A stretch of 16,537 nucleotides of DNA from Actinomycetota bacterium. Lineage in GTDB: Bacteria; Actinomycetota; Actinomycetes; Nanopelagicales; Nanopelagicaceae. Below, one piece after another: positions 7,472 to 14,035 of the stretch. A model generated the notes under the pieces. That model saw only the letters and a program-made list of their open reading frames with translations, did no database searches and was not told where the DNA came from. Made by a program: the position numbers and the translations under genes. Numbering within the stretch: position 1 is the stretch's first letter; each line of letters begins with the position of its first letter. Location of the stretch: contig JAPOJL010000008.1 of the NCBI GenBank assembly GCA_029978425.1, positions 1-16,537 of the forward strand, written 5' to 3'.

Positions 7472-7608
7472 CGATCTCTCACCACCATTCTTTAGTTAAA
7501 ACGTGCACTACTCATCTAGTTCCTAGATACGGGCGGATAATGCCCAAATCTCACCGTCGTGTCCTGACCAACACTCGGCGTGTCGCGAATATTCCCGTGT
7601 AACAGGCC
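7472..7608. promoter_or_regulatory. Intergenic region between trmD and DUF4193
   Basis: This 137-nt gap must hold the DUF4193 promoter (minus strand), but no clear -35/-10 pair is visible; the AT-rich TTTTAACTAAAG at 7492-7503 (minus) is the best -10 region. It also holds a perfect inverted repeat at 7514-7528 and a 20-codon plus-strand reading frame at 7540-7602, whose status is discussed in the findings. No U-tract terminator follows trmD. Confidence 0.4.
7514..7528. repeat. Perfect 15-bp inverted repeat upstream of DUF4193
   Basis: Arms ATCTAG and CTAGAT flank TTC. It is positioned 43-57 nt upstream of the DUF4193 start, a typical operator distance. I do not recognise it as the site of a known regulator. 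Confidence 0.5.
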
Positions 7609-8289
7609 TCATTCAGCTAATTTGGAGCGGCGAAGCGCTTCATCTCTTCGCCATTGCGCAATCTGTCCATGATTGCCCGACATCAAAACCTCAGGAACTG
7701 TAAGGCCACGCCATTGTGCAGGTTTTGTAAAAGTTGGGTATTCAAGAGCGCCAATCTCGTTATGTGATTCTTCAGCTAGAGATTCAGGATTTCCAATGAC
7801 GCCGGGAATGAGTCGCGAAATTGCTTCAATCATCACGAGCGCAGCTACTTCTCCACCATTGAGCACATAATCGCCAATCGAGATTTCATGGACTCTGATA
7901 TTTGTGACACTTCGATAATACTCAGCAATGCGAGCATCAATTCCTTCATATCTGCCGCAGGCAAAAAGAAGATGTTCAGAGGCAACCATTTCTTCTGCGA
8001 CGCGCTGAGTAAATTTCTTACCAGCAGGAGTCAAGATTACGAGATCTATTGGGGTAGAACTCTTCGCAATTACTGAGTCAATGGCCTCGCCCCACGGTTC
8101 AGGCTTCATGACCATGCCAGCACCGCCTCCATATGGAGTGTCATCAACTGTGTGATGATTATCGTGAGTGAAGTCGCGCAGATTAATAGCGACAAAATCA
8201 ATGAGCGATTGGTTTCGCGCTTTACCTATCAACGATAGCTCAAGCGGAGCAAAGTATTCGGGGAATATCGAGATTGCCGTTATCTTCAT
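7609..8289 (-). CDS. trmD: tRNA (guanine37-N1)-methyltransferase TrmD
   Basis: Methylates N1 of G37 next to the anticodon in tRNAs, preventing +1 frameshifting. The 226-aa SPOUT enzyme shows [19 protein letters not shown] (residues 41-59), LTPAGKKF (86-93), the trefoil-knot SAM loops [11 protein letters not shown] (111-121) and [12 protein letters not shown] (136-147), IPGVIGN (161-167), and the C-terminal domain with [12 protein letters not shown] and [10 protein letters not shown]. The residue aligned with the general-base Asp (E. coli D169, in EDSF) reads Glu in AEESHNE. Start ATG 8289 overlaps the rimM stop by 4 nt, so it is the last gene of the rpsP-khpA-rimM-trmD operon. Confidence 0.96.
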   Translation of the reverse strand: MKITAISIFPEYFAPLELSLIGKARNQSLIDFVAINLRDFTHDNHHTVDDTPYGGGAGMVMKPEPWGEAIDSVIAKSSTPIDLVILTPAGKKFTQRVAEEMVASEHLLFACGRYEGIDARIAEYYRSVTNIRVHEISIGDYVLNGGEVAALVMIEAISRLIPGVIGNPESLAEESHNEIGALEYPTFTKPAQWRGLTVPEVLMSGNHGQIAQWRRDEALRRSKLAE

Positions 8290-8786
8290 AGCAGGCCTTC
8301 GATATTTGTTACGGTAATAATTTTTTCTTGCACATTAACTTGTGGAACAAATGCTCGGACAAATGGGATAAGAATCTCGCGATTAGAACTCTTCACAACG
8401 AGGGTATCTTGGGCAGGCAATTGCAGAACTTCCACAACGCTCCCCCAATCTCTTCCTGAACTATCAATGACACTGCAGCCAACAATCTGAGAGAGATGGA
8501 AATCATCTTCAGTCACATTAGCCTCAGTTGGATCAATCTCGGCGAGGAGAAGAACGTTACGTAACTTCTCGACAGCAGTTCTATCGTCCACTCCTACAAA
8601 GGAGAGCAATAATGTTCCGCTATGCATTTTTGCATCGCGAATTGTTAACGGCCCTTTATCTGCCGGATCAGTGTGAAGTACCGCGCCAATTTCAAAACGT
8701 TCACCAGGATTATCTGTTCGAACTTCGATCGTGGCTTCGCCGCGCACTCCATGTGCGCGACCGATGCGACCTACAACAAGTAACAA
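8286..8786 (-). CDS. rimM: 16S rRNA processing protein / 30S maturation factor RimM
   Basis: A ribosome maturation factor that assists assembly of the 30S head. From the TTG at 8786 the product is 166 aa: an N-terminal RimM beta barrel beginning [16 protein letters not shown] (family hallmark) and continuing [12 protein letters not shown], then a C-terminal PRC barrel with [29 protein letters not shown] and a final EGLL. The frame stays open upstream to a TTG at 8867, but that would overlap khpA by 65 nt and add residues with no family resemblance. The TTG at 8786 puts the start exactly where RimM proteins begin. No good Shine-Dalgarno precedes it; it lies 16 nt after the khpA stop, so coupling is likely. 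The start is less certain than the gene. Confidence 0.93.
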   Translation of the reverse strand: MLLVVGRIGRAHGVRGEATIEVRTDNPGERFEIGAVLHTDPADKGPLTIRDAKMHSGTLLLSFVGVDDRTAVEKLRNVLLLAEIDPTEANVTEDDFHLSQIVGCSVIDSSGRDWGSVVEVLQLPAQDTLVVKSSNREILIPFVRAFVPQVNVQEKIITVTNIEGLL

Positions 8787-8802
8787 CTGCGAGAGAGCGC
8801 GT

Positions 8803-9042
8803 TTAACGCGCTTCGTCCGCCTCAATGAGATCAACGCGAACGCTGCGTCCGGCAAGTGCCGAGACAACAGTGCGTAGAGCTTTTGCAGTGCGACCGTTAC
8901 GGCCGATTACCTTGCCAATATCTTCAGGATGAACGCGAACTTCAAGAGTTGTTCCGCGACGTCCTTCTTTTTCAGAGATAACCACTTCTTCAGGGTTATC
9001 AACGATTCCTTTGACAAGGTGCTCGAGAGCTTCGTCAATCAT
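8803..9042 (-). CDS. khpA: KH-domain RNA-binding protein KhpA
   Basis: A 79-aa single KH-domain protein, a small cytoplasmic RNA chaperone-like factor. It contains the KH GxxG loop in GKVIGRNGRTAKALRTVV (about 44-61), preceded by TLEVRVHPEDI, and ends VRVDLIEADEAR. A GTG at 9045 precedes the ATG at 9042. The ATG is preferred because actinobacterial orthologues begin with a short Met-x-Glu/Asp-Glu-Ala-Leu-Glu-His sequence, which matches MIDEALEH. Located between rpsP (8 nt gap) and rimM, its conserved place in Gram-positive bacteria; such proteins often act with KhpB, which is not in this window. Confidence 0.93.
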   Translation of the reverse strand: MIDEALEHLVKGIVDNPEEVVISEKEGRRGTTLEVRVHPEDIGKVIGRNGRTAKALRTVVSALAGRSVRVDLIEADEAR

Positions 9043-9050
9043 CACGGCAA

Positions 9051-9608
9051 TTACTCAGCTGGAGTTTCGGCTGGAGCTTCAGCAGGTGTTTCAGATGTAG
9101 CCTCAGCAACAACTTCTGGTGCAGATTCTGCAGGAGTTTCAACAACTGCTTCAGCGCTTGCTTCTGGTGCAGCAACTTCTGCTACTTCCTCAGCGGGTGC
9201 GCTCTTTGCGGCGAGCTTTTCGGCTGCGCGCTTCTTCATAGTTGTGGCGCCATCCTTGGGCTCATTCATCGCAGCTTTAACTGCCGCTTCGTAAGCTGCG
9301 CGCTTATCAGCGCGAGGAGGGAGAGTCTTTAAAGTTCCTTCAGCGCCAGGAAGTCCTTTGAACTTCTGCCAATCACCAGTAACTTTCAAAATTGCCTCTA
9401 CTGCTGGAGTTGGTTGAGCGCCGCTCTTGAGCCAGTGTTGTGCACGATCTGACTTAACTTCAATCAATGATGGGTCAGAGGCTGGCGAATAACGACCAAT
9501 CTCTTCGATCTTCAAACCATTGCGCGCTTTACGAGAATCAGCAACAACAATGCGGTAGTGCGGGGTACGAATCTTTCCCAAACGAACTAATCTAATCTTT
9601 ACGGCCAC
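9051..9608 (-). CDS. rpsP: 30S ribosomal protein bS16 with long Ala/Glu-rich C-terminal tail
   Basis: Component of the 30S body. The GTG start at 9608 gives MAVKIRLVRLGKIRTPHYRI, the canonical bS16 N-terminus, and the core fold ends about residue 80. The tail is unusual: residues about 85-130 are basic (DKRAAYEAAVKAAMNEPK, TTMKKRAAEKLAAK), and about 135-185 are almost only Ala, Glu, Pro, Val, Ser and Thr, with repeated TPAE-like units. At 185 aa the protein is roughly twice the E. coli length. Actinobacterial bS16 proteins often have extensions, but this one is long. An AAGGAG at 9618-9623 lies 9 nt before the GTG, among the best ribosome-binding sites in the window, as expected for a ribosomal protein. 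It heads the operon with khpA, rimM and trmD. Confidence 0.96.
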   Translation of the reverse strand: MAVKIRLVRLGKIRTPHYRIVVADSRKARNGLKIEEIGRYSPASDPSLIEVKSDRAQHWLKSGAQPTPAVEAILKVTGDWQKFKGLPGAEGTLKTLPPRADKRAAYEAAVKAAMNEPKDGATTMKKRAAEKLAAKSAPAEEVAEVAAPEASAEAVVETPAESAPEVVAEATSETPAEAPAETPAE

Positions 9609-9617
9609 GAAGGCTTT

Positions 9618-9623
9618 CTCCTT
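9618..9623 (-). promoter_or_regulatory. Shine-Dalgarno of rpsP
   Basis: AAGGAG lies 9 nt upstream of the GTG at 9608 and decides that start. Its presence shows this gene has a true leader, unlike several genes here that look leaderless. Confidence 0.75.
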
Positions 9624-9703
9624 GCATAATCGTGCGAACTTTCAAAAGTCTGCCCGAGTGGGATGCCAGGCTATCTTCAAAAGTTCTAGTTAATAGGTGC
9701 CGG

Positions 9704-9725
9704 TCAAGAGGTAGAGGGCTCTTGA
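9704..9725. repeat. Hairpin-forming inverted repeat between ffh and rpsP
   Basis: Seven-base arms TCAAGAG (9704-9710) and CTCTTGA (9719-9725) with an 8-nt loop. No T-rich run follows on either strand, so it is not a standard intrinsic terminator. It lies 68 nt after the ffh stop in a 184-nt gap that must also hold the rpsP promoter, for which I see no clear -35/-10 pair. The gap also holds a near repeat: TTTCAAAAGT at 9640-9649 and CTTCAAAAGT at 9675-9684. Confidence 0.4.
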
Positions 9726-9792
9726 ACAGGAGGCCAATATTGCCATGTGAGCCAGAAGTTGCCTAATTAGAGCGTATTTGAGCGAAACGCAG

Positions 9793-11268
9793 CTAAGAGC
9801 GCCCCTCTTCTGCCGCTCTCTTCGCAGGATTTCCCGACTTCGACTTTTTCTTAGGTGCTCCTGAATTTTTGGCTCGCACTGGCGCGGCTGGGAGTCCCAT
9901 TCCTGCCGGAAGTGAAACACCCGGTGGAAGTGAAACACCTGGCGGGAGGCCGCCTCCGCCACGCATCTGCTTCATAACTTTCTGTGCAGCAGAGAAACGA
10001 TCGACAAGGGAATTCACTTCAGTCACCGTACGGCCACTGCCACGCGCGATACGTGATCGTCGAGAGCCATTGAGAACTTTCGGATTACGTCGTTCTTCCG
10101 GAGTCATGGATTGCACAATCGCCTGAGTCCGTACTAATTCCTTATCGTCAAGTGAATCAATCTGCTTCTTCATCGCTGCGTTGTTTGCACCGGGCAACAT
10201 ACCGAGCAATTTGGTCATCGAGCCCATTTTTTTCATGGCCTGCAGCTGTTCGAGAAAATCTTCCAATGTGAAGTCCTCGCCCGTTGCAAATTTCTCTTCC
10301 AATCGCTTTGCGCTATCGCCATCAAGTGCTTTCTTGGCTTGCTCAGCAAGAGTTTGGATATCACCCATCCCAAGGATGCGTGAAGCCATGCGATCGGGAT
10401 AGAAATAATCAAAGTCAGAGAGTCTTTCACCGGTTGATGAAAAGAGAATGGGCTTGCCCGTAATTTCAGCGATTGATAACGCTGCGCCACCCTTTGCATC
10501 TCCATCAAGCTTTGTTAAGACAACTGCGTCGAATCCCACTCCATCTGCGAATGATTGGGCGGTTCGCACCGCATCTTGTCCAATCATGGCATCTACAACG
10601 AAGAGAATTTCATCTGGTGAAACCGCATCACGAATATCAGAGGCTTGCTTCATCAACTCGGCATCAACACCAAGACGTCCCGCAGTATCAATAATGACGA
10701 TGTTATGAAGTTTCTCTTGCGCAAAGCGAATTGCATCTTTTGCAACCCTTACCGGGTCTCCAACTCCATTTCCTGGTTCGGGTGCGAATATTGGAACTTT
10801 GACTGAATCAGCCAGAACAGAGAGTTGCGTTACTGCATTGGGTCGCTGTAAATCTGCAGCAACGAGGAGAGGGGTATTTCCATCTTCCTTAAGGAAGCGA
10901 GCAAGTTTTCCTGCGAGGGTCGTCTTTCCTGAACCCTGAAGACCAGCGAGCATGATTACCGTCGGTGGGTTCTTGGAGAAACGAATACGCCGAGCTGCGC
11001 CACCAAGAATCGCAATCAACTCTTGATTGATGATTCCGTAAATCTCTTGCGACTGATTAGTTGATTGGCGAATATCAACTAATGCGGTCAAGGACTTTTC
11101 GCGAACCCTCGCGATAAAGGAATCAACGACAGAGAGCGCGACATCGGCTTCAAGGAGAGCTGTACGCAATTCCACGCACGTTGAATCAATATCTGATTCA
11201 GTGATGCGCCCCTTCTTACGGAGCGAACCAAAAACTTCGCTGAATCTAGTGCTGAGGCCCTCGAACAT
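9793..11268 (-). CDS. ffh: Signal recognition particle GTPase Ffh (SRP54)
   Basis: Binds signal sequences on ribosomes together with 4.5S RNA and targets them to FtsY. The 491-aa protein has an N domain (1-about 90), a G domain with P-loop GLQGSGKTT at 109-117, the AADLQRPNAV insertion-box region near 137-146, DTAGRLG at 194-200, TKLDGDAKGG at 252-261 and a GER-type closing loop. An M domain from about 320 follows, with SMTKLLGMLPG, the RNA-binding GSRRSRIARGSGRTV and VMKQMRGGGG. The tail has three near-copies of LPPGVS/LPAGMG and a lysine-rich end. Start ATG 11268 matches the family N-terminus MFEGLS. A TAGGCT -10 lies 7 nt upstream with no ribosome-binding site, suggesting leaderless transcription. 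It stands as its own unit after the amtB-glnK terminator. Confidence 0.97.
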   Translation of the reverse strand: MFEGLSTRFSEVFGSLRKKGRITESDIDSTCVELRTALLEADVALSVVDSFIARVREKSLTALVDIRQSTNQSQEIYGIINQELIAILGGAARRIRFSKNPPTVIMLAGLQGSGKTTLAGKLARFLKEDGNTPLLVAADLQRPNAVTQLSVLADSVKVPIFAPEPGNGVGDPVRVAKDAIRFAQEKLHNIVIIDTAGRLGVDAELMKQASDIRDAVSPDEILFVVDAMIGQDAVRTAQSFADGVGFDAVVLTKLDGDAKGGAALSIAEITGKPILFSSTGERLSDFDYFYPDRMASRILGMGDIQTLAEQAKKALDGDSAKRLEEKFATGEDFTLEDFLEQLQAMKKMGSMTKLLGMLPGANNAAMKKQIDSLDDKELVRTQAIVQSMTPEERRNPKVLNGSRRSRIARGSGRTVTEVNSLVDRFSAAQKVMKQMRGGGGLPPGVSLPPGVSLPAGMGLPAAPVRAKNSGAPKKKSKSGNPAKRAAEEGRS

Positions 11269-11275
11269 AATCGCA

Positions 11276-11302
11276 AGCCTATCTAATGAGCCCAGATGTG
11301 AA
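11276..11302 (-). promoter_or_regulatory. Candidate ffh promoter (leaderless)
   Basis: On the minus strand, -10 TAGGCT at 11276-11281 lies 7 nt before the ATG. A TTCACA -35-like hexamer at 11297-11302 is 15 nt upstream of it, shorter than the ideal 17. The -35 overlaps the T run of the amtB-glnK terminator, so the two elements share bases. Confidence 0.45.
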
Positions 11303-11338
11303 AAAAGGTGGGTAGATACCGAAGTATCGACCCACCTT
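11301..11338 (-). terminator. Intrinsic terminator of amtB-glnK with UUCG tetraloop
   Basis: On the minus strand the arms AAGGTGGGT and ACCCACCTT (9 bp), one C/T mismatch, then GATAC/GTATC (5 bp) close a TTCG loop: the very stable C(UUCG)G tetraloop. The stem runs straight into TTTTTT. It starts 56 nt after the glnK stop. On the plus strand the stem is followed by CTTCATTC, not a T tract, so it works in the minus direction only. Confidence 0.93.
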
Positions 11339-11350
11339 CTTCATTCATTC

Positions 11351-11378
11351 TGAGAGTGGCATTCAGAGAGTGGTATTG
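11351..11378. repeat. Imperfect 14-nt tandem repeat after glnK
   Basis: TGAGAGTGGCATTC (11351-11364) is followed directly by AGAGAGTGGTATTG (11365-11378), 11 of 14 positions identical. It lies between the glnK stop and the terminator hairpin and has no evident function. Confidence 0.5.
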
Positions 11379-11394
11379 GAAAGTAAAGATGCGA

Positions 11395-13034
<1,640 letters not shown>

Positions 13035-13049
13035 TGAAAACTCCGAACC

Positions 13050-13070
13050 AACGAAGGAGAATTCTTCGTT
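13050..13070 (-). promoter_or_regulatory. Hairpin in the amtB leader next to its ribosome-binding site
   Basis: Seven-base perfect arms AACGAAG and CTTCGTT with a 7-nt loop lie 5 nt upstream of the GGAG that serves amtB. A CTCC at 13056-13059, at the loop/stem border on the mRNA strand, is complementary to that GGAG, so an alternative pairing could hide the ribosome-binding site. The hairpin is seen; a regulatory role is inference. Confidence 0.35.
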
Positions 13071-13085
13071 CCGTGAATAGTGGAA

Positions 13086-13099
13086 TCTCAGCGCTGAGA
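13086..13099. repeat. 14-bp perfect palindrome in the amtB leader
   Basis: TCTCAGCGCTGAGA is fully self-complementary with no spacer. It lies between the likely amtB -10 region (about 13122-13127) and the gene start. It could be a dimeric repressor site or half of a leader RNA structure. Confidence 0.5.
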
Positions 13100-13121
13100 A
13101 TGGGGCGATCATGCTTGGCGA

Positions 13122-13182
13122 CTATTACAAGAAGGCGCGAAAGCAGGTTTCAGGTAAGTGACGCTTCGGGTGACTCTGTTAC
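13122..13182 (-). promoter_or_regulatory. Putative GlnR-controlled amtB promoter
   Basis: On the minus strand GTCAC (13158-13162), six bases, then GAAAC (13147-13151) match the actinobacterial GlnR a-site/b-site half motif GTNAC-n6-GAAAC. Two more GTNAC boxes precede it: GTCAC at 13170-13174 and GTAAC at 13178-13182, though their spacing does not complete the ideal four-box site. A TAATAG -10 candidate at 13122-13127 lies about 19 nt downstream of the GAAAC box, a position suiting an activator. The gap between ftsY and amtB is the only place for this promoter. Confidence 0.5.
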
Positions 13183-13196
13183 GGCTATGTTAAAAA

Positions 13197-14033
13197 TCAG
13201 CTGAGAAGGTCCGCGATATAGGTATCTGGATCAAAGGGGCGAATATCGCCAATCCCTTCACCCGTTCCTACGAATTTCAAAGGGATGCCAAGGCTTCGTT
13301 CGGTGGCCAACGCGATTCCACCCTTAGTGGAGCCATCAACTTTCGTAACGATTAATCCTGAAAGTGCAACACTTTCTGAAAATGTCTTTGCCTGAGCAAT
13401 TCCATTCTGGCCCGTTGTCCCATCGAGCACAAAGAGCACTTCATTAATCGGAGTTACTTTTTCAACTACCCGTCTTACTTTTCCGAGCTCATCCATCAAA
13501 TTGCTCTTGGTGTGTAAACGCCCTGCCGTATCAATGATTAAAAGGTCAAAGTTCTCTGATGTGGCTCGTGAAGCTCCATCAAAACAGATTGCAGCGGGAT
13601 CTGAGTTCTCTTTTCCACTAACAACGTCGACTCCGATGCGATCGCCCCACGTCTTGAGTTGTTCCACGGCAGCCGCGCGAAAAGTGTCAGCGGCAACCAG
13701 CAGAACTTTTCTACCTTGCGACTTATAAAGATTGGCTAGCTTTGCAGCGCTTGTTGTCTTGCCCGTGCCATTTACTCCCACAATCAAGATTGTGGTGAGT
13801 CCGCCATGAGTTAAAGAGATTGCTCGAGGACCTTGAAAGAGAGATGACTTAATCTGAGAGATTACAGCGCTCTCTAGATTCTCAGCTTTCTCTTTGCGGA
13901 CAAGTTCGATGATTTCATCAGCAGTATTGACGCCAAGATCCGATTCGATAAGCACTCTTCGGAACTCATCAAGATCTTCTATCGACGCTTTCGAGCGTGT
14001 GAATTTAGAGAAGAAAGAGCCAAACAAGCCCAT
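13197..14033 (-). CDS. ftsY: Signal recognition particle receptor FtsY
   Basis: Membrane-associated GTPase that docks Ffh-ribosome complexes. The 278-aa protein is the short NG form. The N-terminal MGLFGSFFSKF is a likely amphipathic membrane-binding helix, and the long acidic A domain of E. coli FtsY is missing. G-domain motifs: P-loop GVNGTGKTT at 86-94, AADTFRAAAVEQL at 114-126, DTAGRLHTK at 168-176, TKVDGSTKGG at 230-239, and GTGEGIGDIRPFDP near the end. Start ATG 14033 is 2 nt after the smc stop, with no clear ribosome-binding site, so it is probably translated by coupling. Partner of the Ffh encoded 2 kb away. Confidence 0.97.
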   Translation of the reverse strand: MGLFGSFFSKFTRSKASIEDLDEFRRVLIESDLGVNTADEIIELVRKEKAENLESAVISQIKSSLFQGPRAISLTHGGLTTILIVGVNGTGKTTSAAKLANLYKSQGRKVLLVAADTFRAAAVEQLKTWGDRIGVDVVSGKENSDPAAICFDGASRATSENFDLLIIDTAGRLHTKSNLMDELGKVRRVVEKVTPINEVLFVLDGTTGQNGIAQAKTFSESVALSGLIVTKVDGSTKGGIALATERSLGIPLKFVGTGEGIGDIRPFDPDTYIADLLS

Positions 14034-14035
14034 AG

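Noticed and set aside
7282..7602. Plus-strand 106-codon frame overlapping DUF4193 and the gap after it
   Set aside because: Most of it lies antisense to a well-supported gene; only its last 20 codons, after an internal ATG at 7540, fall in free sequence and are treated separately.
8787..8867. Longer RimM N-terminus from the TTG at 8867
   Set aside because: It would overlap khpA by 65 nt and add residues unrelated to RimM; the family N-terminus begins at the TTG at 8786.
8929..9294. Plus-strand 121-codon frame rich in Ser, Ala and Gly opposite rpsP and khpA
   Set aside because: It is the complement of the Ala/Glu-rich rpsP tail; its low-complexity composition follows directly from that and it has no own family signal.
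9704..9725. Hairpin read as an intrinsic terminator for ffh
   Set aside because: The stem is only 7 bp and no T run follows on either strand.
9728..9768. Plus-strand perfect AGGAGG followed at 6 nt by a TTG-started 8-codon frame in the ffh-rpsP gap
   Set aside because: No promoter in that direction, no downstream plus-strand gene for it to lead, and the frame is tiny; probably chance.
13035..13112. Longer AmtB N-terminus from the ATG at 13112
   Set aside because: The added residues are polar, not conserved and encoded by the leader hairpin and palindrome; the ATG at 13034 has a well-spaced GGAG and the family's usual start.
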